Origin: Treponema primitia ZAS-2
GTDB taxonomy: Bacteria; Spirochaetota; Spirochaetia; Treponematales; Breznakiellaceae
DNA: 64,000 bases
Direction of reading: 5' to 3'
Assembly: GCF_000214375.1 (NCBI RefSeq)
Contig: NC_015578.1
Span: 2,170,001 to 2,234,000 of the forward strand
A program made the position numbers and the translations under genes. Shown piece by piece: positions 31,565 to 41,500 of the stretch. The notes under the pieces were generated by a model that had not been told where the DNA came from, did no database searches, and saw only the letters and a program-made list of their open reading frames with translations. The stretch's first letter is position 1. Every line of letters starts with the position of its first letter.

Positions 31565-32128
31565 CTATTGTAATAATCTACTATATGTTCTTTTATCAAA
31601 GAATGATAATATCCATCTTTTATTTGGATGATTATAATAAAGTAGTTCTGCTCTAGTCTTAATTTTACTTTTTACAAATTCAATTTCAATCATTTTATTT
31701 GTTTTATTACGATTGCCAGGGTCATTTACAGAAGAGTCCAGTAATTCAATAACATAAGAAAAATCACATATGTTCCAAGCAAGGCAAAGTAATGCAAAAA
31801 TTTTTGTACCAGATTCTTGACCATATATCATATTTCTATGAAAAGACAAAATCAAATTATATTTTTCCCTAGTACCATATTCTTCTTTATATTCTATAGG
31901 GTGTTCGTTTATAAACTTTTCAATACCCTCTTCAATTGATTTTCCACCATAATCAATATCATAAAAAAGGTCATCTAAAACTTTACTGCCATATTGGCTG
32001 TCATACCAAATTGAAGAATAGAGTAATGAATAGGCTATCACTTTATCAGAATCAACATCCTGAGCATATAGGTTATTCATTGTCAAAAAAATTAAGCCAA
32101 TTATGGATAAACATAGCATTCTCTTCAT
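31565..32128 (-). CDS. Secreted protein of unknown function
   Basis: 187 residues with a signal peptide (MKRMLCLSIIGLIFLTMNNLYAQ is the start, cleavage after YAQ at about 23). The mature part is acidic and Tyr-rich without known domain. It is upstream of and probably in an operon with the DUF6884-type gene. Repeats of the GGTGCCTGGCACC type lie on both sides of the pair. Confidence 0.6.
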   Translation of the reverse strand: MKRMLCLSIIGLIFLTMNNLYAQDVDSDKVIAYSLLYSSIWYDSQYGSKVLDDLFYDIDYGGKSIEEGIEKFINEHPIEYKEEYGTREKYNLILSFHRNMIYGQESGTKIFALLCLAWNICDFSYVIELLDSSVNDPGNRNKTNKMIEIEFVKSKIKTRAELLYYNHPNKRWILSFFDKRTYSRLLQ

Positions 32129-32497
32129 TTTTCACCTTTAAATATTTTAATGCAAAATATTGCTATTGCCTGGCACCGGTTTCGGCTGCCAAAGCCTTCC
32201 CGAGTTTCTTTTGAATAGCAACGGTATGCCATCTTTTACTTCTTAAAAATACATGACTTCAAAACATCAGATTAACAATAGGGCTTGGGGTGAAATTAGT
32301 CAAGTAAATTGGAAAAAAATACCACCAATAGGACGGTATATCCATCTAGCAGTGGGTTGGAAAGGTGACAGCCACCAAATTTGGGTTTAGACATGAAATT
32401 TGCGGGTTTCCCTTGCATACTACACAATAGTATAGTATAACGAAGCTATGACACAACTAGAGATTGGAACTTGCTCCGGTGCCAGGCACTCTTTTTA

Positions 32498-35455
32498 TCA
32501 CACCCCGACCACCCGCCCCACCTCCACCGAAACCGCCCCGTTATCCTCGCACACCCTTCCATACACCAGCAGAGGCGCCTGGTCAAACAGCAGCCGCCCA
32601 TACCGCTCATACACCCCGGGAAAAATCACCGTCTCATACAGCGCCGTCTCATCCTCAAAGGTCAGAAAGCTCATAGCAAGCCCGTCCTTAGTCCAGACCT
32701 CTTTCTGCGTCACCGGCCACCCCAGAAGACAAACCTGCTGCCCAATATATTCGCCGACATACCGCCCCTTAACCCGCCGCAATCCTCTAATCTTATCCTT
32801 CCACAGCGCAAGCGGATGCAGCCCCCGCAGAAACCCCAGCGCCCGGTACTCCTCCCATAACTCCTCATCACCCGTTTTCTGCTTCACCGGAGCCGGAGCC
32901 AGTACAGCCGCCCCACCAGCCCGGTAAACAGGCGTAATCTCCGCAGCAAATAATTCATCCTGCCCCTTACGGCCCGCCCCGGTATGGGCCTTCAACAATT
33001 CCCGCGCCTGCAACGCCCTGGGCAAGCCCCCGGCAATGCCGTCAAACACCCCTGCAGGGCAGAGCGCGATCACATCATCCCTGTCCAAGCGTACCCGCCG
33101 CAAGAAATCTGCCATCGACCGGAACTCCCCGCCCTTCTCGCGCTCCGCAACAATCGCCGCCCCCCCGGAAGCAGACAGCCCCTTAACCGCCATCAGCCCC
33201 ACAACAACCCGCTTCCCCATGCCGTAGTACCGCCAGCGGCTCGTATTCACATCCGGCCCTTCCACAATCAGCCCCATCCTCCGGCACTCCGCAATATACG
33301 CATGGGGCCTATAATATCCCCCCTGATTGGACAACACCGCCGCCATAAACTCACCCGGATGGTGAACCCGCAGATACGCCGACTGAAACGAAACCATCGC
33401 ATAGGAAGCCGAATGGGGCTTACAAAAACTATACCCGTCAAAAGACAGCATCATTTCCCAAATCTTCTGAATCACCTCATCAGCAACACCATTCTTCCTG
33501 CACCCCTCAAAAAACTGCTTTTCATAAACAGCCAGCTTAACCCCCGCTTTCTTGGCAATAACCTTCCGCAGCTTATCCGCCTCAACTTCGTCAAACCCCG
33601 CCAGAGCCACCGCAGTTTTACTCACATCCTCCTGGTAACACAGAATCCCGTAGGTCTCGTCCAGGATATACGCCAGCCGTGGATGAAGCGGCGCCCATTC
33701 CCCGCCCTTGAGCCGCCTGACATACTCGTTAATAAACTTATTCGCCGCAGGCCGAATGATACTGGAATGAATAACAATATGAGCAAAGTCCCCAGCCCCG
33801 GTCTTTTTCTGCAACTGCCGCATAGCCGGGGACTCGATATAGAACACCCCCATGGAATCCCCACGGGCCAACGCCGCCACGGTAGGCCCATCCTCAATAG
33901 GCCGCCATGTATCCCGGTCAATGGCAATCCCCTGTTCCCCCAGATTTGCCAAGGCATCCCGTATAACCGCCAAAGACCTATTCCCCAGCAAGTCAATCTT
34001 CACAAACCCCGCGCTTTCGGTCCCATCCTTTTCCCAGCTTAAAAGAGGGTATCCATCCAGAGAACTTTCAATCGGCACATACCGGTCTATCCGTTCCGGC
34101 GTAATTACCAATCCCCCGCAGTGCATGGATAACCCACGGGGCAGCCCTTCAATTTTTTTTGCAATGCCCAGTATTTCTACCCAGAGCGGATCACTCACAC
34201 CCGATTTATCCCCAAAGTGAAACAACTGTTTTTCTATTTGCGAAATCTCAGCGTCCCCAAACCCATATGCCTTTGCCGCTTCACGAAACGCCGACCGGGG
34301 CCTGAACATATTATGATTGGCCACCCGTGCGCAGTGTTCAGGCCCAAACCGCTCTATCACCCGCTTAATCAGATCGTCCCGTTCATCCCAGGCAAAGTCT
34401 ACATCAATATCAGGCGGGTCAGGCCGCGCCGGATTCAGAAACCGCTCAAAATACAGCTTGTGCGCCAGGGGATCAACATTGGTAATCCCCAGGGAGTAGG
34501 ACACAATAGAAGCCGCCCCCGATCCTCTCCCGCAAGTCCGGGAAGCCATGCGGACAATATCGTCCATCACGAGGAAATAGGGCGCAAACCCCTTGCTGTT
34601 GATAATCCCCAATTCATACTCAATCCGCCCCAGCTCAGCGTCCCCCAGTTCCCCATACCGGGCCGCCGCCCCTTCCAGAACCCGGCTATACAATTCCTCC
34701 CCAGGCGATAGTTCCGTTGTGTATCCGGGAAAAATCCAGTCCTCAAATAGTTCATGGTACACGCAGGCCGCGCTAATCTCTTTCGTTCCCTTCACTGCCT
34801 CAGGCCATGACCGCAGGCGCCCCTCCAGGGCCGCATCAGAAAGGAGCAAATGGCCGTCTTTTTTTACCGTGTCCCCTTCGCCCAAATTACCCACCGTTTT
34901 ACCCAAGCCAATAGCCCGTAAAGCCCGGTGAACCGGGTAATCCTCTTTTTCCAAAAACAGTGCGGTATCCAGAAAGGCCAGGGGTATACCAAGCCTGCGG
35001 CAGGGGCCAATGGCCCCAAGGGAATCAGGCGTTATTGCCCCATACAAAGCCTTAGTGCGTCCTGCCAAAGCTTCTAAAATAATTTCATCCGATGAAGCCA
35101 GAATAAGCCCGGCAGAATTTTGCCGCAGCAATGATACGGGCTTGTAATTTTCCGTATCCCGGTTTCTCATGGTCAGCAGTTCGCAGAGCCGGGAATATCC
35201 CCGCCTGTCCCGGACAAAGCAATACACCAGCCCCTTATCAGGCACGGTAAGGCAAGCGCCAATAATAGGGCGCACTCCCATTTCCTTAGACTTTTCCAGA
35301 ATAACCGGAAGCCCGTACAGATTATCCCGGTCAGTAAAACTAACGGTATCGGTGCCACAGGTTTTGACAGCTTGTATCAAATCCTCCGGCCTCCGCACCC
35401 CATAGAGCAAAGAGTAAGCCGAACAAAGCCCCAGCCGTTCAAGCATTAGAAACAC
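32498..35455 (-). CDS. dnaE2: Error-prone DNA polymerase III alpha subunit, DnaE2/ImuC
   Basis: 985 residues, close to the DnaE2 length and shorter than replicative DnaE. A degenerate PHP domain (1-about 210) has lost expected metal His residues (GLCSAYSLL, TDRDNLYGL where TDHGN is usual). The palm has PDIDVDFAWDERDD with two catalytic Asp, and FVKIDLLG with the third. Helix-hairpin-helix and OB regions follow. DnaE2 does translesion synthesis in the mutasome with ImuB. It overlaps the imuB gene by 17 bases, so the two are coupled. Fragments of its 3' end also occur at 30598-30665 and 10456-10560. Being inside a prophage is unusual. Confidence 0.92.
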   Translation of the reverse strand: MFLMLERLGLCSAYSLLYGVRRPEDLIQAVKTCGTDTVSFTDRDNLYGLPVILEKSKEMGVRPIIGACLTVPDKGLVYCFVRDRRGYSRLCELLTMRNRDTENYKPVSLLRQNSAGLILASSDEIILEALAGRTKALYGAITPDSLGAIGPCRRLGIPLAFLDTALFLEKEDYPVHRALRAIGLGKTVGNLGEGDTVKKDGHLLLSDAALEGRLRSWPEAVKGTKEISAACVYHELFEDWIFPGYTTELSPGEELYSRVLEGAAARYGELGDAELGRIEYELGIINSKGFAPYFLVMDDIVRMASRTCGRGSGAASIVSYSLGITNVDPLAHKLYFERFLNPARPDPPDIDVDFAWDERDDLIKRVIERFGPEHCARVANHNMFRPRSAFREAAKAYGFGDAEISQIEKQLFHFGDKSGVSDPLWVEILGIAKKIEGLPRGLSMHCGGLVITPERIDRYVPIESSLDGYPLLSWEKDGTESAGFVKIDLLGNRSLAVIRDALANLGEQGIAIDRDTWRPIEDGPTVAALARGDSMGVFYIESPAMRQLQKKTGAGDFAHIVIHSSIIRPAANKFINEYVRRLKGGEWAPLHPRLAYILDETYGILCYQEDVSKTAVALAGFDEVEADKLRKVIAKKAGVKLAVYEKQFFEGCRKNGVADEVIQKIWEMMLSFDGYSFCKPHSASYAMVSFQSAYLRVHHPGEFMAAVLSNQGGYYRPHAYIAECRRMGLIVEGPDVNTSRWRYYGMGKRVVVGLMAVKGLSASGGAAIVAEREKGGEFRSMADFLRRVRLDRDDVIALCPAGVFDGIAGGLPRALQARELLKAHTGAGRKGQDELFAAEITPVYRAGGAAVLAPAPVKQKTGDEELWEEYRALGFLRGLHPLALWKDKIRGLRRVKGRYVGEYIGQQVCLLGWPVTQKEVWTKDGLAMSFLTFEDETALYETVIFPGVYERYGRLLFDQAPLLVYGRVCEDNGAVSVEVGRVVGV

Positions 35456-36656
35456 CCGGTAAAGCCAGCGCAGGCCCCCTCCGGGAAGCCGCCAACACCG
35501 CCCCGGTAGTCAGCATAGCCAGCCCGTATTTATTCCGCACCTTATCCGCCGCTTCCTGCAATTTCCGCTGTTTTGTATCTTCCGCTATCTCGAACAAATC
35601 AGGCGACCACCCCAAAGGCCGCAGATCCCCCAGGGTCAGCGTAATACTCCGAACCCTCAGCCGCCGCACCACCGCTTTCAGGTACACCCGTTCCGCCACC
35701 CCCGCAATATCCCTATCCGTAACACAAAGCCGCCTGAGTTTTTCCTGCCCCTCCACCCGGACCCCATCAGCGTACACAATGCCCAGAGCCACCGCCCCAG
35801 CCCCCCATTTCTGCCCCCGCATTTCAATGCCCCCCGTTTCCGCCAGAAACATAAGAGCGCCCCGGATAACATCAAAATCCAGAGTATCCTCCGCAAGCTC
35901 CAAATGTTTTTCTATCCGCCGTTCCCCCAGAAAAGCCGCCACCACCGGGCTATCATCAATACCCCGCGCCGTGTCCCTGAGCCGCCTTCCATGCTTCCCG
36001 AAAAGGGCAATCGCCTCCCCGTCAGAAAGGCAAGCCAGCTCCCCAATTTCCCGCAGCCCCGTAACCGCCGCAGTCCGCAAAAGGGACGGCCCCATACCGG
36101 GAAGCAAACACAAATCCTGGTGAACCAAAAAATCCGGTTCCCCCCCGGCCTGAATCTGGATAAGCCCCATAGGCCGAATAGTCCGGGTCGCAATCTTGCC
36201 AACCAGCTTATTACCCGCCACCGCCGCCGCAGGGCGTATGCCAACCCGTTCCAGCATCTCCCGCAGAATCCGGCTCGCACAGTCCGCCGCAGGCCCGAAC
36301 AGCCGGGCCGTCCCGGTCAGGTCCAAATACAAATTGCCAAATTGGTCATTCTCATAAATCGGCGCATACACCGAAGCAATCTTTTCCATTTCCCTATTCA
36401 TAGCCGCATACGAAGCAGGGTCAGGCGCCAACACCGGCAAATCCCTCACCAGCCGTTCCGCCGCCGCCAATGCCATACCGGGGCTAATCCCCTCCCGCAA
36501 AGCCTCAGGCGAAAGGTCCAGAACCAGCGCCCGCCCCCCCGTAGCCCCGGCAACGACAAAAGGCCGCCCCCGGAGCGCCGTATCCTTTTGGGCCGCCACC
36601 GCCGCCCGGAACCCGATAATATTAAGATGGCAAACCGCCCGGTTTATGTTCCCCAT
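35439..36656 (-). CDS. imuB: ImuB-like inactive Y-family polymerase
   Basis: 405 residues. It has the Y-family layout but not its catalytic acids: the first motif reads HLNIIGFRAAV (Asn12 where DinB has Asp), and the SxDE pair is gone (QFGNLYLDLTG). This is the mark of ImuB, which is not a polymerase but a hub joining DnaE2 to the beta clamp. Helix-hairpin-helix (LPGMGPSLLRTAAVTGLREI) and little finger regions follow. It starts 3 bases after the DUF72 gene and overlaps dnaE2. No imuA gene is present. A truncated copy lies at 1613-1888. Confidence 0.88.
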   Translation of the reverse strand: MGNINRAVCHLNIIGFRAAVAAQKDTALRGRPFVVAGATGGRALVLDLSPEALREGISPGMALAAAERLVRDLPVLAPDPASYAAMNREMEKIASVYAPIYENDQFGNLYLDLTGTARLFGPAADCASRILREMLERVGIRPAAAVAGNKLVGKIATRTIRPMGLIQIQAGGEPDFLVHQDLCLLPGMGPSLLRTAAVTGLREIGELACLSDGEAIALFGKHGRRLRDTARGIDDSPVVAAFLGERRIEKHLELAEDTLDFDVIRGALMFLAETGGIEMRGQKWGAGAVALGIVYADGVRVEGQEKLRRLCVTDRDIAGVAERVYLKAVVRRLRVRSITLTLGDLRPLGWSPDLFEIAEDTKQRKLQEAADKVRNKYGLAMLTTGAVLAASRRGPALALPGVSNA

Positions 36657-36658
36657 GT

Positions 36659-37462
36659 TCAGCCCGATGTTTCGCCCAATCCCGCCCGTTTCAAAATTTC
36701 CAACAGCGTTTGTGCGTTCTGTACCGCCTGCCCCCGCGCATGGTTGTTAAAGTACACCAGAATTCTATCTGCCTGCACTTCAATCCGCCGTATCCGGTCA
36801 AGCCAGGCTTCAAGCTCCCGCTCATTATACAGGTAGTCATACCGGGCCACCTCATCGGACCCCCACCATGCCCCGGCATTCCGCCCATGGAGCCGGATAT
36901 ACGCAAAGGGCGCCGTAACCACATCCAGAGCCGGGGGCAGCTTCGCCAAATCCGGCATATCCAGCGCCACCAGCGCCGCCCCCTGTTTTCGCATACCCTC
37001 GATCATCCTCGCGGTATACCAGTCCGCCACCCGGAATTCCACCGCAAGGGGAACCCCCTGAAAACAAGAAAGCACATCCCGCAAATAGCGCCGATTCTCA
37101 GTTGTATAATGGAACGAATAGGGAAACTGGAATAAAACCGCTTCCAGCCGCCCGGCTTGCATAACCGGCTCAATGGCTTCCCGGTATGTCTCCGCCTCAG
37201 CCTTCCAGTTATTAGGGTCAATTTTATGGGTCAGGCTCTGGTGCGCCTTTGCGGAAAAGCCCAAGCCCGGCCCCCCGTCAACAAGCATTTTTGCCAAATT
37301 TACCGCCTTGGGCATGGAATAGTAGGTATAGTCCAGCTCGACCGTATTAAACCGCTCCGCATACAGGGATAGATAGCCCTCTTTTTTGGTTCCCAGGGGG
37401 TACACCGGCCCCAGCCAGTCGGTATAATAAAAGCCGCAGGTTCCTATTAAAATTTTCGCCAT
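36659..37462 (-). CDS. DUF72 family protein
   Basis: 267 residues. Starts MAKILIGTCGFYYTDWLGPV and contains FNTVELDYTYYSMP, LFQFPYSF and VYFNNHARGQAVQNA, the conserved DUF72 (YecE-like TIM barrel) signatures. Biochemical role unknown in the family. As first gene of the DUF72-imuB-dnaE2 operon it takes the place where imuA is normally found. The promoter region is shared with the divergent repressor and holds a likely operator at 37520-37536. Confidence 0.88.
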   Translation of the reverse strand: MAKILIGTCGFYYTDWLGPVYPLGTKKEGYLSLYAERFNTVELDYTYYSMPKAVNLAKMLVDGGPGLGFSAKAHQSLTHKIDPNNWKAEAETYREAIEPVMQAGRLEAVLFQFPYSFHYTTENRRYLRDVLSCFQGVPLAVEFRVADWYTARMIEGMRKQGAALVALDMPDLAKLPPALDVVTAPFAYIRLHGRNAGAWWGSDEVARYDYLYNERELEAWLDRIRRIEVQADRILVYFNNHARGQAVQNAQTLLEILKRAGLGETSG

Positions 37463-37519
37463 AATCAGCCCTACAAACCCCTTTACAAATCGGCGTATTG
37501 CCTATAAAATTCACTCATG

Positions 37520-37536
37520 GTGATTAAAATAATCAC
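37520..37536. promoter_or_regulatory. Probable repressor operator GTGATTaaaatAATCAC
   Basis: A perfect 6-bp inverted repeat with a 5-base spacer in the 112-base gap between the divergent DUF72-imuB-dnaE2 operon and the LexA/CI-like repressor gene. Position and symmetry fit a dimeric repressor site controlling both directions. Only one site is visible. Confidence 0.6.
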
Positions 37537-37574
37537 TTGATTTTAACTGTAGATCAGGGCAATAGAGGGTGTCA

Positions 37575-38198
37575 ATGGAAACCGAGGAAGAACGCTATAA
37601 TTTTCTTCAAAAACGCTCCGGTTTATCAAAATTGGAGTTTGCCCGGAGCCTGGGGGTCTCAAAAGAGCGGGGGTATTCCCTCTCAAAAGGCATTTACCAC
37701 GCTTCTCGTGAAATCCTGGACAAATTGTCCTCCGTATATAACGTCAACCTAAACTGGTTCCTTCTGGGGGAAGGCTCCCCCTTTGAAACCGAAAAAGCCA
37801 CTATCAAGCTGCTTCGTCAGGAAGCCGCCGCCGGACGGGGCCGGGAGATAGAAGACTACGCCGAGGAGGAGACCCTCAAACTCCCCCGATCCCTTATCAG
37901 CCCCTACCGCCCGGAAAACCTACAGGCCGTCTATGTCGCCGGAGACTCCATGATAGGCGAACACATCTACAATGGCGATGCGGTTATTTTTTACCCTGGC
38001 CTTACCGAAGGCAACGGCATCTATGTCCTGTCCCTGGACACCGCATTACTGGTCAAGCGGGTGTCCTTTGACAACCTCCCCCGGTCAGTCTCCCTCATCA
38101 GCGCCAACCCTGCCTATCCTCCCCGGCAGATAAGCGGGGCGGAACTGGAAAATCTGCGGATCGAGGGGCGGGTGGTTACTTGTGTCCACAAAGTTTGA
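37575..38198 (+). CDS. LexA/CI-like repressor with S24 autocleavage domain
   Basis: 207 residues from the ATG at 37575 (AGAGGG in front). An N-terminal helix-turn-helix (about 7-65, SKLEFARSLGVSKERGYSLS) is followed by an S24 peptidase domain. The Ala86-Gly87 bond in EAAAGRG fits the cleavage site; Ser125 in GDSM and Lys161 in ALLVKR form the dyad. Such proteins cut themselves when RecA filaments signal DNA damage. It faces the DUF72-imuB-dnaE2 operon across a palindromic operator, so it most likely makes that operon, and perhaps the prophage, damage-inducible. Confidence 0.85.
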   Translation: METEEERYNFLQKRSGLSKLEFARSLGVSKERGYSLSKGIYHASREILDKLSSVYNVNLNWFLLGEGSPFETEKATIKLLRQEAAAGRGREIEDYAEEETLKLPRSLISPYRPENLQAVYVAGDSMIGEHIYNGDAVIFYPGLTEGNGIYVLSLDTALLVKRVSFDNLPRSVSLISANPAYPPRQISGAELENLRIEGRVVTCVHKV

Positions 38199-38246
38199 TA
38201 GTATAGCTCATAAGGAAGGCCATTATTGGATAAAAAACGGGGAACT

Positions 38247-38588
38247 ATGAATAAAGAACAGCCCAGCTTAAAAGAATTTATTAAATCTACGTTGCTTGAT
38301 ATTAATTGTGCGGTTATAGAAGCAAAAAAAGAAGGCATTCCAATAGCATACAGACAATATAACAATGATATATTGCCAATCTTAAAAACAGTAGAATTCG
38401 ATATAGCCATACAAGTATCGGAAGATGAAAGTTCAGGTAAAAATAAAGGAGCTGGCTTTGGCATTTCCGTTGTCAATTTAAATATTTCATCTGACAAGGA
38501 AAAAACTCATCTACAAAATTTGACTAATAGAATTAAATTTTCTGTGGATTTATTTTTAGGTTTAGAAAAGGAAGATAATCAAATATAA
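38247..38588 (+). CDS. Trypco2-domain (trypsin co-occurring) protein
   Basis: 113 residues from the ATG at 38247. The sequence has the Trypco2 layout: an N-terminal helix (LKEFIKSTLLDINCAVIEAK), a short strand, ILKTVEFDIAIQVSEDESSG, a Gly-rich turn and a terminal strand (RIKFSVDLFL). These small domains are known from computational studies as common companions in bacterial conflict systems, next to or fused with proteases and other effectors; the role is thought to be assembly or activation. Here it is 1 base from the Type ISP restriction gene and transcribed with it. Assignment by pattern only. Confidence 0.6.
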   Translation: MNKEQPSLKEFIKSTLLDINCAVIEAKKEGIPIAYRQYNNDILPILKTVEFDIAIQVSEDESSGKNKGAGFGISVVNLNISSDKEKTHLQNLTNRIKFSVDLFLGLEKEDNQI

Positions 38589-38589
38589 C

Positions 38590-41500
38590 ATGAACCCCTT
38601 TGAAACAGTCATCCAAAAATACCGTGACACCGCCTTCTCCGAACGGGACAAAGGCTACCGCTTTGAAAAACTCATGCAGGAATACCTCAAATCCGATCCA
38701 CTCTATGCTGCTCAGTGGAGCAATGTCTGGCTATGGGGCGATTTCCCCTCCCGGAATGACTTTTCAGGCAAGGATACCGGAATAGACCTGGTTGCTCGTA
38801 CCATCCACGGCGATTATTGGGCTATCCAATGCAAATGCTTCAAAGAAGATACCCGGATCAACAAGCCGATGGTAGACACCTTTCTGTCCACCTCCGGCAA
38901 ATCCTTCTACGATGTTCTGGAGCCAGGTAAAAAAGTCCGCTTCTCATGCCGCTTATGGCTTGATACCACCATAGCCGGGTTTAACCCCGAAGCCGAAAAT
39001 GTCATAAAAGGACAAAGCCCCGAAGTCAAACGCCGGGGTTATTACGACCTTGTTGACGCCCCCGTAGATTGGGCCAAACTGGACAAAGGAAGTTCCGGCG
39101 AACAGGCCGTAAAAAAGCGGTACAGCCCCAAACCCCACCAGCAGACCGCCATTGATGCTACCCATAACTACCTAAAGACCAGCGACCGTGGCAAACTAAT
39201 AATGGCCTGCGGAACCGGCAAGACTTTTACCAGTCTCCGTATAGCGGAAAACGAAACAGGGGGTAAAGGCTTTGTACTTTTTCTTGTCCCTTCTATTGCC
39301 CTTTTGGGCCAAACCCTCCGGGAATGGTCCGCCCAGGCACAGGAACCCATATACCCCATCTGTATTTGTTCAGACGCCCAAGTCTCAAAGACCAAAGATG
39401 ATGATTCTGTCGTTGATTTAGCCTTGCCAGCTTCCACCAGCATTAAAAATATTACCCAACAATACGACCGTGCCATCGCTTCACAAAAGAAGTCAGGCGG
39501 CTTAGTGGTAGTATTTTCAACCTACCAATCCATAGACGTAATCAGCCAGGTACAGAAGTCCATAAACAAACAAAAACAAGGCTCATTTCTATTTGACCTC
39601 ATTATATGTGATGAAGCCCACCGCACCACCGGCGTAACTATTTCCGGCCAGGACGAATCAGCCTTTGTAAAAGTCCACGACGACAAATTCCTCAAAAGCA
39701 AAAAACGAATCTACATGACCGCAACCCCCCGGCTTTATTCCGAATCGGCGCAGAAAAAAGCAAAAGAGGCGGATGCCCTTTTATGCTCAATGGATGATAC
39801 CAAACTATATGGCGAAGAAATGTACCGTATCGGCTTTGGCGAAGCCGTAGATAAAGAATTGCTGTCCGATTATAAAGTCATCGTCTTAACCATCGAAACA
39901 GAACAGTTAAACGAAAAATTAAAAGCCTCCATTGAAAAACACAATACCAACGAAAACAAGGAAATCGAAGTAGAAGAAGCTCTAAAAATTATCGGTTGTA
40001 TCAATGCCCTCTCCAAAAAATCTTTAACCGATAAAGAAATATTTGAAAACATAGACCCCCAGCCCATGCACAGCGCCGTTGCCTTCTGTCAGAACATCGC
40101 CATATCAAAGGCAACCGCCGAAGCTTTTAATGATGTAAGAGAAGCCTATTTTGAAAGCCTCACCGAAGAACAGCGCAAGGAAATTGTTACCGTAGAATCG
40201 GACCATGTTGACGGCACTATGGGAGCGCAGACCAGGGAACGGAAATTGCAATGGCTTAAATCGGCGGATACCGGAAAGCAGGATTGCCATATCCTCAATA
40301 ATGTCCGCTGTCTTTCCGAAGGGGTAGATGTACCTTCCCTGGACGCCGTTATGTTCCTCTCCGCTCGGAACAGCCAGATTGATGTAGTCCAGTCCGTAGG
40401 CCGGGTAATGCGAAAGGCCCCCAATAAAAAATACGGCTATATCATTATCCCCGTGGTTGTACCGAGTACAGCGGAACCGGAAAAAATCCTTGCCTCCGAC
40501 CGCTTTAATGTGGTATGGACCGTCCTTAATGCCCTCCGCGCCCATGATGACCGTTTTAACGCTACCATCAATAAAATCGAACTCAATAAAAAGAAGCCCG
40601 ATAAAATCAAAGTAACCGGAACCAGCATAGGCGGGGCCGCCGTTGATGGGGATGATGACAGCGGGAGCGGCGCCACAAAGGATCGGAAACTAAAATCCGA
40701 ATTCCAGAAACAAATGGAACTGGAATTCGCCCAATTCCAGGGTTATATTTATGCCAAAATGGTACAGAAATGCGGCAACCGTTTATATTGGGAACAGTGG
40801 GCCGCCGATGTTGCCAATATTGCCGAGCGGCATATCGAACAAATCACCGCCATTGTTTCCCAGCCAGGAAAGCCCAAGGACGAATTCACCCGCTATCTAT
40901 CGGGCTTGCAGAAAAACATAAACCCTTCCGTATCACAAAAAGACGCTATAGAAATGCTGGCCCAGCACATCATCACCCAGCCGGTATTTGAAGCCCTTTT
41001 TGAGGATTATTCTTTTGTCAAAAACAACCCCGTATCCCAATCCATGCAGGGTATTATCAATGTCCTTAATGAAAAAACAACCAAAGAGGACAGCGAGCAG
41101 CTTGACCGCTTCTATGTATCTGTCCGCAAACGTGCCGAAGGTTTAGACAATGGCGAAGCCAAACAGAGGGTAATCAGCGATCTTTACGATAAGTTTTTCC
41201 GTACCGCCTTCCCACTGGTAACTGAAAAATTGGGGATAGTGTATACCCCGGTGGAAATTGTAGATTTTATTATTCACAGCGTCGAGGATGTTTTACAAAA
41301 AGAATTCTCTCGCAGCCTATCCGACGAAAATGTCCATATCCTTGACCCCTTCACGGGGACCGGGACCTTTATAACCCGCCTGCTCCAAAGCGGCATAATC
41401 CGCCCGGAAGATTTAGAACGGAAGTATAACAAGGAAATCCACGCCAACGAAATAATGCTATTGGCCTATTATATCGCTTCAATTAACATTGAGAATGTGT

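Noticed and set aside
32984-34042. 352-codon open frame on the plus strand
   Set aside because: Antisense to dnaE2, no protein-like motifs.
35904-36836. 310-codon open frame on the plus strand
   Set aside because: Antisense to imuB and DUF72, Pro/Arg-rich shadow.
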